Shown here one piece after another: positions 1 to 7,514 of a DNA stretch of 13,284 bases. Position 1 is the first letter of the stretch. Each line of letters opens with the position of its first letter. Origin of the DNA: JAEZKC01 sp046538945 (lineage in GTDB: Bacteria > Fibrobacterota > Chitinivibrionia > Chitinivibrionales > Chitinispirillaceae). The notes under the pieces were generated by a model that was given only the letters and a program-made list of their open reading frames with translations, made no database searches and was not told the DNA's origin. The stretch covers positions 1-13,284 of the forward strand of contig JBKHHW010000080.1 of assembly GCA_046538945.1 (NCBI GenBank). The letters run 5' to 3'. A program made the position numbers and the translations under genes.

Positions 1-132
1 GAATGTCACCCCCTCCAGGGTGAGAAGTTTCCCCGGTGAGAGCACATCCCCGATCTGCTCTGCGCTTGAAGTGGGAATGCGGGGAGTGATATCGAGGCAC
101 ACATGGCCTGCAGCTGTGATTTTGGGTTTCAT
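1..132 (-). CDS. PfkB-family carbohydrate kinase, N-terminal fragment
   Basis: The reverse strand reads 44 codons from an ATG at 132 to the window edge, where the gene is cut. The protein begins MKPKITAAGHVCLDITPRIP and continues through LLSPGKLL. The G-H-x-C-L-D segment, followed by a short loop and a 'LSPGKLL' strand, is how ribokinase/PfkB-type sugar kinases start: a first beta strand, then a conserved Asp that helps bind the sugar. Members phosphorylate a sugar or nucleoside hydroxyl with ATP in the cytoplasm. The substrate cannot be read from 44 residues. The ATP-binding half and the catalytic Asp lie outside the window. No strong Shine-Dalgarno is seen; a CCGGA lies about 8 nt upstream. 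It is transcribed divergently from the rhomboid gene. The family call is fairly secure; the start codon less so. Confidence 0.75.
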   Translation of the reverse strand, partial: MKPKITAAGHVCLDITPRIPTSSAEQIGDVLSPGKLLTLEGVTF

Positions 133-336
133 AGGAACAATCCGGGAAACAAGGTGCCCGTGTGTGATAAAGAGTCCGATACAGGTAAAATAAGTAGTGC
201 GGAGAGAACTGATGCGGGATTGTCGGTCCAGTCTATGATGCTGCCTTGTTCAGATAGGGCAGCCGTTTTCGGAGAGGTATGGAATTGGGCTGAGATCCTG
301 AATGCAGAGACACACCTTCTGGTCACTGCAGTCCAC

Positions 337-357
337 GGTTATTATTTTGAAATAACC
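337..357. repeat. Inverted repeat GGTTATT / AATAACC
   Basis: GGTTATT at 337-343 and AATAACC at 351-357 are perfectly complementary around a 7-nt spacer. No T-tract follows on either strand, so it is not an intrinsic terminator. It lies between two divergent genes, where a protein-binding dyad or a leader hairpin would be plausible. A 7-bp AT-rich dyad can also arise by chance. Confidence 0.35.
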
Positions 358-437
358 AGCAGGGGAGATCAATAACTTACGGTACCCCAGAGGTGATTTT
401 GGGCTGAATCAAGTTTTCACCCCGGAGGTAAAACCCG

Positions 438-466
438 TTGTGCACGATTTTTGATTGTCCTACTCT
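438..466 (+). promoter_or_regulatory. Weak candidate sigma-70-type promoter for the rhomboid gene
   Basis: TTGTGC at 438-443 and TACTCT at 461-466 are separated by 17 bp. This places a transcript start about 35-40 nt upstream of the rhomboid ATG. Both hexamers match the consensus only partly, so this is a tentative placement. Confidence 0.25.
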
Positions 467-510
467 CTTAAGAACCAAAACCCGACCACCCAGAAACCGG
501 AAAGGAAACC

Positions 511-1284
511 ATGTTTCCCCTTCGCGACGAAAATCCCGTTTTCCACAGATCAGTGCTGACCTTCACCATAATCGCCCTCAATGCCTTTGCATGGATTTTC
601 GTGCAGGGACTGGGTACCGAACCGGCTCTGAGCCGCTCCGTGTGCAATCTGGGACTGATTCCCGGAGAGCTTCTTGGCGCTATTCCGCAGGGAACACGGG
701 TACAGATTGGTCCCCAGTCGACCTGTGTCATCGGCGGCGATCCCAACTGGCTCACTATGCTGACCTCCATGTTTCTGCACGGCGGCTGGTTTCACCTGAT
801 CGGCAACATGTGGTTTCTTTCGGTTTTCGGTGACAACGTTGAAGACTCCATGGGTAAAACCAGGTTCATCATTTTTTATCTGGTCTGCGGTGTTGCTGCT
901 ACTGTCGCTCAGGTTCTGTCAAACCCCGACAGCCCCATTCCCATGATAGGAGCCTCAGGGGCGATAAGCGGAGTCATGGGGGCATATGCAGTTCTCTACC
1001 CCAAAGCGCCGGTGCACATGCTGATTTTCCTGGGGTTCTTTGTGACCAAAGTGGTGGTCCCGGCCTACATTCTGCTAGGCTACTGGTTTCTGATTCAAAT
1101 CCTGAGCGGCCTGCCGACTCTGGGTGGCGAATCAGGAGGAGGGGTTGCGTTCTGGGCACATGCGGGAGGATTTGTGGCAGGAGTTCTTCTCATTTTTCTA
1201 TTCCAGGACCGTGAGCAGGTTAGTATTCACCGGAGAATAGTGGATGAGAAGTGGAGCAAATACCAGAACAATTTCGGCATATGA
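511..1284 (+). CDS. Rhomboid-family intramembrane serine protease
   Basis: This 257-residue polytopic protein is predicted to cut transmembrane substrates inside the membrane. The family signatures are present. HGGWFHLIGN (residues 90-99) carries the His and Asn that line the oxyanion site in GlpG. GASG at 147-150 holds the catalytic Ser149. AHAGG at 216-220 holds the partner His217. About six hydrophobic segments are visible (around 15-32, 95-108, 117-136, 146-163, 168-200, 212-231), the usual bacterial core. The first extracytoplasmic loop carries two cysteines (C45, C72) that could form a disulfide. An AGGA lies 6 nt upstream of the ATG and supports this start. The gene is convergent with the M48 protease gene, with 50 bp between them and no clear terminator. 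The natural substrate cannot be inferred. All catalytic residues are intact, so it should be active. Confidence 0.93.
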   Translation: MFPLRDENPVFHRSVLTFTIIALNAFAWIFVQGLGTEPALSRSVCNLGLIPGELLGAIPQGTRVQIGPQSTCVIGGDPNWLTMLTSMFLHGGWFHLIGNMWFLSVFGDNVEDSMGKTRFIIFYLVCGVAATVAQVLSNPDSPIPMIGASGAISGVMGAYAVLYPKAPVHMLIFLGFFVTKVVVPAYILLGYWFLIQILSGLPTLGGESGGGVAFWAHAGGFVAGVLLIFLFQDREQVSIHRRIVDEKWSKYQNNFGI

Positions 1285-1334
1285 ACAGCGGAGGGACTTT
1301 CAGAAGGTTTCCATCAATATGATTTGTATACCTA

Positions 1335-3329
1335 TCAACTCGCAACTATGTGAGGCGGAACAGGAACACCCATCATTTCACCTACAGCCCTGATGAGTTC
1401 GAATTCTTCCAGAGTTACTTTTTCATCATACATCACGCACTGGATGCAGGCCTCCATCACCGATTTTCTGCAGCTGACGTTCCCTCTCGAGATGACATCG
1501 ACAGCTTTGTCAAGAGCGAGAAAATTTCCGGATTCTTCAGGAGGTATGGAAGTGGTTGCAGGGCTGAGACCGGCGGCGGAAGCAAACCGTGCGATCCCTC
1601 TGTGAAACGCCTTCTGAGCCAGAGCCTCGTCCCCGGAAGCCCCCTGGCGGGCAAGTGTCGAAAGAAGCAGCGATACTTCGGAACGCATCTGGGAAGCGGT
1701 CCGACGGCTACCGGGTATGCCCTTTCCGCACACACGATCGTACTGTCTTTTAATGAACTGTCTGACCACGAACTCAAACGCATCTATCTTTTTGTCCGCC
1801 TCCATGAGCGCGCGTACGACTTTGAGAAAATCCAGATACTGCATGGGTGACATCTGACCAAGAGAAGAGAGCGCAAGCTCGACAATGGCCAGACGATGCT
1901 TGGGCAGTATTCGATTCCTGAAAGAAAGCAGTCTTTTTGTCTCGACAAACTCGTGACTGCTTAAAAGTGAGGCCAGCCTATCGACCTGCTTCTCAGCCAC
2001 GGTCTGTTCATCACTTATCAAAACGACAAAGACTACAAACCTTGCGCTGTAAGTGTCACGCGTGGCCTCCACTACTTCAGAGGGCATGGATGCGAAGAGT
2101 CCTGCAGCGTAAGCTACATGCTCCGGCTTCAAAGTCCCCACACTCTTGAGAGCAGCTTCACGGTCGAGAGAAAAGACTGGTTCTTCAGCTTTACCGGCAT
2201 CCTGAACCGACGCCGCGGCAGCAAACATCTTCTCCTCCGCCCCTGAGTGAGAAGTTCCGCTTTTAACGGTCACTCTGGGAAAATGACCTCTGAAAGCGGG
2301 GTCAATACGCTGGATTCTGGTAACCAGATCAGGATGCGTGGACATCAGACCTGAAAACTTACTCCTGAACCCATCCGCAAAGAACATATGACTGACTTCC
2401 CGGGCATGCTCTGATCGGATAGACGAACAGTGCGTAAAACCTCCGATTTTTTTCAGTGCGCCGGCCACTCCGTCAGGGTTTCGGGTAAACTGCACTGCCG
2501 AAGCATCGGCCAGAAATTCCCTCTGCCTTGAAAATGCCCGCTGAATCAGCATACCGATAAACCGTCCCAGAAAACCGAAAAACATGAATGCCAAACTGGC
2601 GAGAAAAATGGCCAGAAGAATGCCTCCCCCGTTTCCGCCCTTTTTGTCATTTGAGCTTGAACCCGAACGCCTTCCTGATGATCTGCTGCTGCCGAACAAA
2701 CGCAGCAGAGTGTAGCCTATGACTGCAAGCACATACAGACCATAGAGGATACCGGTAAGCCGCAGATTCAGTTTCATATCCCCGTTCAGTATATGGCTGA
2801 ATTCATGGGCTATTACCCCCTGCAGTTCATCTCTATCTAGAGTATCCAGACAACCTTTGGTGACAGCTACCACCGTGTCATCAATACCGTAACCCGCCGC
2901 AAATGCATTTATTCCATTTTCCTCCAGAATAAAAACGGAAGGAACGGGAACACCTGAAGCGATAGCCATCTCCTCAACCACATTGAGAAGTCTGCGCTCC
3001 TGCAGATCATTGGTGGACGGAACCACCAGCCGCCCACCAAGCATCTGGGCAACCAGAGTACCTCCCCCTTTGCGGTATTTGAAAATCTGAAAAAGGGATG
3101 CACCTCCTATTATCGCCGACACCACTCCGGAAACGGCAAGGAAAACACGAGGATCGAAAAATCCATACCTCAGTTCCAGCTCCAGTCCCGCAAACGGCAG
3201 TGCGAAAACCATGACTGTATAAATTGCCGCAATTATCAAAAGCAGCGCGAGAATGAAATAAACCACCAGAAGAAGGGATTTCTGTTTCGCCACATCCTGA
3301 TTCTGGAAAAAATCAGTGGAATAACTCAT
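1335..3329 (-). CDS. M48-family (HtpX-like) membrane zinc metalloprotease with C-terminal extension
   Basis: This is a 664-residue integral membrane protease. Two hydrophobic helices lie at about 18-45 and 62-84. The zinc motif HEFSH is at 175-179 (ligands H175 and H179, catalytic E176), and the third ligand is probably E271 in RQREFLAD (268-275). Two more hydrophobic segments (about 191-212 and 237-262) lie between the zinc motifs, separated by a Ser/Arg/Gly-rich loop, as in HtpX. STHPDLVTRI around 342-351 marks the end of the M48 core. HtpX is about 290 residues; here roughly 300 more follow, mostly helical, with two acidic helical stretches ending near the C-terminus (VMYDEKVTLEEFELI) that resemble TerB-type repeats. 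Long M48 proteins of this kind are often encoded next to lemA, as here. A GGAG sits 8 nt before the ATG. Role inferred: membrane protein quality control. It follows lemA after 60 bp and is probably co-transcribed. Confidence 0.92.
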   Translation of the reverse strand: MSYSTDFFQNQDVAKQKSLLLVVYFILALLLIIAAIYTVMVFALPFAGLELELRYGFFDPRVFLAVSGVVSAIIGGASLFQIFKYRKGGGTLVAQMLGGRLVVPSTNDLQERRLLNVVEEMAIASGVPVPSVFILEENGINAFAAGYGIDDTVVAVTKGCLDTLDRDELQGVIAHEFSHILNGDMKLNLRLTGILYGLYVLAVIGYTLLRLFGSSRSSGRRSGSSSNDKKGGNGGGILLAIFLASLAFMFFGFLGRFIGMLIQRAFSRQREFLADASAVQFTRNPDGVAGALKKIGGFTHCSSIRSEHAREVSHMFFADGFRSKFSGLMSTHPDLVTRIQRIDPAFRGHFPRVTVKSGTSHSGAEEKMFAAAASVQDAGKAEEPVFSLDREAALKSVGTLKPEHVAYAAGLFASMPSEVVEATRDTYSARFVVFVVLISDEQTVAEKQVDRLASLLSSHEFVETKRLLSFRNRILPKHRLAIVELALSSLGQMSPMQYLDFLKVVRALMEADKKIDAFEFVVRQFIKRQYDRVCGKGIPGSRRTASQMRSEVSLLLSTLARQGASGDEALAQKAFHRGIARFASAAGLSPATTSIPPEESGNFLALDKAVDVISRGNVSCRKSVMEACIQCVMYDEKVTLEEFELIRAVGEMMGVPVPPHIVAS

Positions 3330-3389
3330 GTTTCATGCTCCGGTCACCGGGTTGTAATCAACAGATCAAACAGTCTGAGAGGCCGTCCG

Positions 3390-3980
3390 TCAGGAAAAAG
3401 ACACTTTCGGCGCTTCCTTCTCCCTTTCATCGGTGATTTCCCACAGTGATGCTGGATTGAAGTTGAACATTCCGGCAAAAACAATATTGGGGAACGTCTC
3501 TCGCATGTTATTGTAGAACATGACCGCGTCATTGTATGCCTGACGGGCAAAAGAGATTTTGTTTTCCGTTGTGGTAAGTTCTTCGGAAAGCTGCATCATA
3601 TTCTGATTCGCCTTGAGATCGGGGTAGGATTCAGAAAGAGCAAACAGCCTTCCCATCACTCCTCCCAATGTACCTTCCGCGGCTGCAAGCCTTCTCATCG
3701 CATCCGGGTCTCCGGGGTTGGCTGCAGCCCCCGACTGGGCGCTGACCGCGGAATTGCGGGCGGAGATGACAGCTTCGAGCGTTTCCCGCTCATGTTTCAT
3801 GTACCCCTTGGCGATCTCCACAAGATTGGGAATCAGGTCGTAGCGGCGTTTGAGCTGAACATCAATCTGGGCAAACGCATTTTTGTACCGGTTTCTCGAA
3901 GAAACCAAACCGTTGTAGATACTGATTGCAACCACTCCCAGAACAAGCAGAAGTCCTACTAGAACGAGCAATGCTATCAT
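3390..3980 (-). CDS. lemA: LemA family protein
   Basis: This 196-residue protein has one N-terminal membrane anchor (about residues 2-22) followed by a long helical domain. Family hallmarks are IYNGLVSSRNRYKNAFAQID (21-40), KRRYDLIPNLVEIAKGYMKH (44-63), ESYPDLKAN (117-125) and LTTTENKISFARQAYND (135-151). LemA proteins form a helical bundle on the outside of the membrane; their biochemical role is not established. In many bacteria the gene precedes an M48 protease gene, as it does here, which suggests a shared envelope function. The frame stays open upstream to an ATG at 4172, but that 64-residue extension does not resemble the family. The ATG at 3980 has a TAGGAG 8 nt upstream and gives the usual LemA layout of anchor first. 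I therefore take 3980 as the start. Confidence 0.95.
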   Translation of the reverse strand: MIALLVLVGLLLVLGVVAISIYNGLVSSRNRYKNAFAQIDVQLKRRYDLIPNLVEIAKGYMKHERETLEAVISARNSAVSAQSGAAANPGDPDAMRRLAAAEGTLGGVMGRLFALSESYPDLKANQNMMQLSEELTTTENKISFARQAYNDAVMFYNNMRETFPNIVFAGMFNFNPASLWEITDEREKEAPKVSFS

Positions 3981-3988
3981 CGCAAACA

Positions 3989-3994
3989 CTCCTA
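3989..3994 (-). promoter_or_regulatory. Shine-Dalgarno that fixes the lemA start
   Basis: On the reverse strand TAGGAG lies 8 nt before the ATG at 3980. It decides between this start and the in-frame ATG 192 nt upstream, which has no comparable site. Confidence 0.8.
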
Positions 3995-4271
3995 AGCTGA
4001 TATGAAAAGAGATGAATGTACTACCCTCGACAAGAAACAGAGCAACTGGTGCCGCTTGTCTATCCAAATTAAATAATTGCACCCCGGATCTGAAACAGAA
4101 AATGGTTTCACAAGAGATTTGTGCCGCTTTTGCCGGAAACAAGAAACTACAAAGATTAAAAAACAGGTGCACTAAGCTGCCCCCCTGACAGGGCCGCCGA
4201 AGCCAAACTCCGGCCCGGTTCTCCCAAGCATTTTTTATTTTGAGGTATTCGATATTGCGGAGAAGATTGCT

Positions 4272-6035
4272 ATGCCGACCACAAAATCCCCACTGGAACT
4301 TCGCTACAAGAACTCCAGTCCGCTCAGAACCCTTCTGGCCGTGTATTCATATGACAAATGGAAAGTAGTGTGGTCGCTTGTCTTCGGGGCGGTAAAGCAC
4401 ACCCCGTTTCTTTTCATGCCGGTGATAATCGGCAACCTGGTGACAGCGGTGAGCGACCCTGAAAAGTATGGCACGGAGATGATATGGCGTGATATGATCA
4501 TCATCGTCATCCTGCTTGCACAGAACATTCCTCTTCATACTCTTTACACCAAATATATGAGTGTCGCGATCCGGAACATGGAAACGCGGCTCCGCACAGC
4601 GCTGGTGAGAAGGCTTCAGGAGCTCTCTATCTCCTTTCACGAAAACTTCCAGTCCGGCCGCCTGCAGTCAAAGGTCCTTCGGGATGTGGAGGCGATAGAG
4701 GTTCTTTCACGCCAGGTTTTCATGACAGTGTACCACTCCTTCATGACCATCGTCTTCGCAACGGTCATAACTGTGGCTAAAGATCGGATCGTCGCTCTGT
4801 TTTTTGCTGTGACCATCCCCGTAGCCGCTCTCCTGGTACACATTTTCCGCAGAAAGATAAGCTTGCAGAGCCAGGATTTCAGAGTGGAGACGGAGACCAT
4901 GTCGGCCATGCTGGGGGAAATGGTGGCGATGCTCCCCATTACCCGGGCCCACGGAGTGGAGAAGCGGGAGATATCCAAAATAAGTTCTCAGATGGAAAAG
5001 GTGCGCAACCGCGGAATCCGCCTCGATGTGACGGGAGCCATTTTCGGCGCCACCACCTGGGTATCTTTCCAGAGTTTTCAGGTGATCTGCCTGATCTTCA
5101 CCGGCTACATGGCCTACCGTGGCAGAATTGCGGTGGGGGACATTGTAATATACCAGACGTTCTTTGTGCAGATTGTAAACAGCATAGGAGCAATCATAAA
5201 TATCTACCCGCAGCTGATGAAAGGTTTCGATTCTGTAAAATCCCTGGGTGACATTCTCGAATGTCCCGACCTCGAACACAACGAGGGCAAAAAGGTCGTG
5301 ACATCGGTAAAAGGTGATCTTACCTACGAAAAGGTGACCTACTACTATGAAGACAGCTCCAGTCCGGCAGTTTCGGATTTCAATCTGAACATAAAAAGCG
5401 GGGAATGCGTTGCTCTTGTGGGAGAATCCGGCAGCGGCAAAACGACACTACTCAACCTCACCATCGGTTTCAGGCGTCCCACATCGGGACGCATCCTTAT
5501 TGACGGTCAGGATATGCAGGGTCTCGACCTGCGCACCTACCGCCGACATCTGGCGGTTGTTCCGCAGGAAACGGTCCTTTTTTCAGGTACGGTAGAAGAA
5601 AACATCACTTACGGGGAGGAGAACATACCTCGCAAAAAGCTGCTCGATGTTCTTGATCAGGCCAACGTGTCCCAGTTCATCGGCTCACTGCCGGATGGAC
5701 TTGATACCATGATCGGTGAACATGGTGCGAAGCTCTCGGGAGGACAACGTCAGCGCATCGCCATTGCCCGCGCACTTATCCGCGATCCCCGCATAATAAT
5801 TCTGGATGAGGCCACGTCGGCTCTGGATGTGGCTTCGGAGGCTCTGGTACAGGAGGCGATAAGCCGTCTTTCAGAAGGCAGAACCACTATCGTAGTCGCC
5901 CACCGGCTCTCAACTGTCAGAAAAGCCGACAGGATAGTGGTCCTGAAACAGGGACAGTGCATCGAAAGCGGTACCCACAGGGAGCTTCTCACCCTTGAGG
6001 GAGAATTCCACAGATTCCACAAACTGCAGGCGTAA
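4272..6035 (+). CDS. ABC transporter, exporter type (fused membrane and ATPase domains)
   Basis: This 587-residue half-transporter has the classic order of six-helix membrane domain (about 30-315) then ATPase domain (about 345-587). It presumably works as a homodimer, since no partner gene is adjacent. The nucleotide-binding set is complete: Walker A GESGSGKT (384-391), Q-loop Gln432, signature LSGGQ (488-492), Walker B IIILDE with catalytic Glu513, the D-loop SALD, and H-loop His544. Length and layout fit the MsbA/LmrA/BmrA class of exporters of lipids, peptides or drugs. The substrate cannot be told from sequence alone. A GGAG lies 9 nt upstream of the ATG. The gene is divergent from lemA across 291 bp and convergent with the Nudix gene, whose stop codon lies only 3 bp away, with no terminator between. 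Confidence 0.95.
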   Translation: MPTTKSPLELRYKNSSPLRTLLAVYSYDKWKVVWSLVFGAVKHTPFLFMPVIIGNLVTAVSDPEKYGTEMIWRDMIIIVILLAQNIPLHTLYTKYMSVAIRNMETRLRTALVRRLQELSISFHENFQSGRLQSKVLRDVEAIEVLSRQVFMTVYHSFMTIVFATVITVAKDRIVALFFAVTIPVAALLVHIFRRKISLQSQDFRVETETMSAMLGEMVAMLPITRAHGVEKREISKISSQMEKVRNRGIRLDVTGAIFGATTWVSFQSFQVICLIFTGYMAYRGRIAVGDIVIYQTFFVQIVNSIGAIINIYPQLMKGFDSVKSLGDILECPDLEHNEGKKVVTSVKGDLTYEKVTYYYEDSSSPAVSDFNLNIKSGECVALVGESGSGKTTLLNLTIGFRRPTSGRILIDGQDMQGLDLRTYRRHLAVVPQETVLFSGTVEENITYGEENIPRKKLLDVLDQANVSQFIGSLPDGLDTMIGEHGAKLSGGQRQRIAIARALIRDPRIIILDEATSALDVASEALVQEAISRLSEGRTTIVVAHRLSTVRKADRIVVLKQGQCIESGTHRELLTLEGEFHRFHKLQA

Positions 6036-6038
6036 AAG

Positions 6039-6578
6039 TCAGCAGCCGATTCTCCTCAGACAGGCAAACAGCTGATCGTACTCCCGATCGTGATCAACAA
6101 ATGCGGAACCGCGGCGCATTGCTTCCAGCTCCCTCCATTTCACAAACCGCACTTCCGAAATTTCATTTTCATCGATTTTTAGACTTTCCGTGGGCGCTTC
6201 GGTTCTGAACAGGTACACATCGCAGAATTCATTATCGATGTATTCTCTCCCGCGGGCCCGGAACTGCTGAGTTACCGAAAAAAGATACTCAAGGCGCTCA
6301 GGATCCACATCCAAACCCAGTTCCTCCTTCACCTCCCGCACGGCCGCACCTCTTGAGCTGTCGCCCGAGCTGCAGTGACCGGCTGCGGAAATATCCCAGA
6401 GACCGGGATGAGACTCCTTGAGAGAGGATCGGCGCTGAATCAGAAGTTCGCCTCCGGAGTTGAGGATCCATACGTGGACGGTCCTGTGCCAAAGGCCCCG
6501 GCTGTGCACCCAGTCTCTTGTGAAACGTCTGCCGGTCTGGGCACCCGCTTCATCAAGTTCATCGATATATTCCTTCAT
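6039..6578 (-). CDS. Nudix hydrolase (YfcD/IPP-isomerase-like subgroup)
   Basis: This 179-residue cytoplasmic protein has a Nudix box at 67-89 (GHCSSGD, then REVKEELGL) preceded by GLWDISAAGH. The metal-binding R-E-x-x-E-E core (81-86) is intact. The first conserved Glu of the box is Asp (D73), within a GDSS motif; as I recall, this is usual in Nudix proteins related to E. coli YfcD and the plant NUDT3-like group, so it need not mean loss of activity. It lacks the active-site Cys motif of IPP isomerase, so a pyrophosphohydrolase acting on a nucleoside diphosphate derivative or other diphosphate is more likely. Its ATG overlaps the stop of the upstream zinc-binding gene by 4 nt (ATGA at 6578-6575) and it has only a weak ribosome site, so translational coupling is likely. 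The substrate is unknown. Confidence 0.9.
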   Translation of the reverse strand: MKEYIDELDEAGAQTGRRFTRDWVHSRGLWHRTVHVWILNSGGELLIQRRSSLKESHPGLWDISAAGHCSSGDSSRGAAVREVKEELGLDVDPERLEYLFSVTQQFRARGREYIDNEFCDVYLFRTEAPTESLKIDENEISEVRFVKWRELEAMRRGSAFVDHDREYDQLFACLRRIGC

Positions 6579-7171
6579 GTTTCAGAGCGGGCTGAATCGG
6601 CGGAGGAGCATTCGGAGCACACTTTGGAAAGAAGGGCTCTGATCCGTTCAATGCGCCCGCAGACATCCATGTTGAGTTTCTCACGCAGGCGGTTGATACG
6701 GACGGTTTTCACACGCAGTTCATAATCCTTTTCCGATTCTCCTTCACGCCGGGAGGGCTTGGGGATGTCCTTTATGAGGTAGAGAAGTCCGATATGGGAC
6801 GTGGGGGCTTCGATGATACCACGGGAAATACCCTTAACCAGGTTAGAGGTGAGGGGAAGGAGCGCTTCGAAAAGAGCTTTGAGTTCCTGAATTTCCCCGG
6901 AAGTGAGCGTTTCTGCTTCCGGGAGAATTTTTGCGGAACGGGGAGTCTGGCCGGGAAGGCAGGTCTGTCTTGCCTTGATAAGTTCGGGGCAGAACTGTTC
7001 TGCACAACTGTCGCACACATACCCCTCATCGGGAGCATAAATCGAAAGCGGCCCCTGAAGTTCCACGTTTCTGGAGCAGACTATGCAGGTGCTTTCAACC
7101 GCATGTTCGCCAGTGAAACGCAAAACGAGCCTGCTCCGAAGAGCTTTTACTATTTCCTCTTTGATACTCAT
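6575..7171 (-). CDS. Unknown protein with a CxxC...CxxC zinc-binding motif
   Basis: I do not recognise this 198-residue protein. Residues 29-56 carry CIVC (C29, C32) and, 20 residues later, CDSC (C53, C56), the spacing of a small zinc ribbon or treble-clef finger. A further Cys (C61) follows directly. The rest is largely helical and charged: hydrophobic helices around 92-125, a proline-rich link near 135-140 (IPKPSRREGE) and a basic helix around 150-185. There is no signal peptide or membrane segment, so it is probably cytoplasmic. It is the middle gene of a three-gene unit: it starts 27 nt after the 90-residue protein and overlaps the Nudix gene by 4 nt. No good Shine-Dalgarno precedes the ATG at 7171. 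The intact zinc motif and tight gene packing support a real gene. Function unknown; nucleic-acid or protein binding is possible. Confidence 0.78.
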   Translation of the reverse strand: MSIKEEIVKALRSRLVLRFTGEHAVESTCIVCSRNVELQGPLSIYAPDEGYVCDSCAEQFCPELIKARQTCLPGQTPRSAKILPEAETLTSGEIQELKALFEALLPLTSNLVKGISRGIIEAPTSHIGLLYLIKDIPKPSRREGESEKDYELRVKTVRINRLREKLNMDVCGRIERIRALLSKVCSECSSADSARSET

Positions 7172-7198
7172 GGGCTAAAGGCGCGGAAGTGGAAAGAA

Positions 7199-7471
7199 CT
7201 ACAGTTCTTCCATGATCAGCTTTTCGCAGAGGACCTCCTCCACTTCGGGGGAGAACTCCACAAATTCCCTGATCCGTTCCCTGACCGTCTCCTCGGGCAT
7301 GGCATTTATGAATTCTGCAAGCCAGGTGTTATCGTCGGAAGATTTGCCGGAACTGAGGTCAATGCGGTCGAAAGCAACAGCATGTATGGGTTTGCGTTTT
7401 TTTTTGTAACCGCCCCCGCTATAAAAAAATTGGCGCTGATCTGGCTTGTCGCTGATTCTGCCCACCTGCAT
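7199..7471 (-). CDS. Small unknown protein, 90 residues
   Basis: First gene of the reverse-strand unit that continues into the zinc-binding protein and the Nudix hydrolase. I do not recognise it. The N-terminal third is basic and flexible, with a GGGYKKKRKP stretch at 19-28. The C-terminal half is acidic and helical (about 48-90, ending EKLIMEEL). No signal peptide, membrane segment or cysteine motif is seen; there is one Cys, near the end. A GGGAG 9 nt upstream of the ATG at 7471 supports the start. Within codons 14-27 the coding strand carries T7, G5 and A9 homopolymer runs in 33 bp, unusual for a gene this short and a possible slippage site. A small DNA-binding or adaptor protein is conceivable, but nothing in the sequence proves it. 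Confidence 0.65.
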   Translation of the reverse strand: MQVGRISDKPDQRQFFYSGGGYKKKRKPIHAVAFDRIDLSSGKSSDDNTWLAEFINAMPEETVRERIREFVEFSPEVEEVLCEKLIMEEL

Positions 7472-7514
7472 CTGCTGAAACTCCCGTTACCGATAAATCC
7501 TACTGCTTCTGATC

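Larger units (their letters stand above)
133..510. other. Divergent intergenic region between the sugar kinase and rhomboid genes
   Basis: This 378-bp stretch separates two divergent genes. Short open frames cross it on both strands, but none has a plausible ribosome site with a recognisable product, so I see no gene here. It holds a perfect 7-bp inverted repeat (337-357) and a weak promoter-like pair (438-466), both listed separately. A GGAGG at 425-429 precedes a GTG at 440 that opens a frame of only four codons, which I do not count as a gene. Confidence 0.6.

Noticed and set aside
103..375. A plus-strand open frame of 90 codons in the left intergenic region, and a 65-codon one on the reverse strand.
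   Set aside because: No ribosome site, no recognisable motif, and the plus-strand frame overlaps the kinase N-terminus on the opposite strand.
440..454. A GGAGG followed by GTG opening a four-codon frame, as a possible leader peptide before the rhomboid gene.
   Set aside because: Spacing is long, the peptide is only four residues, and it would lie inside or next to the tentative promoter.
3981..4172. A 64-residue N-terminal extension of LemA from an upstream in-frame ATG.
   Set aside because: The extension is unlike LemA proteins, which begin at the membrane anchor, and the TAGGAG site at 3989-3994 fits the downstream ATG.
4191..4240. GGGCCG/CGGCCC stem followed by a T-rich stretch upstream of the ABC transporter, as a possible terminator.
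   Set aside because: The stem is only 6 bp with a 14-nt loop, and the T-run starts 14 nt after it. There is also no upstream plus-strand gene to terminate.
4707..5279. A 190-codon reverse-strand open frame inside the ABC transporter.
   Set aside because: It is fully antisense to a gene with all ABC motifs and has no recognisable domain.
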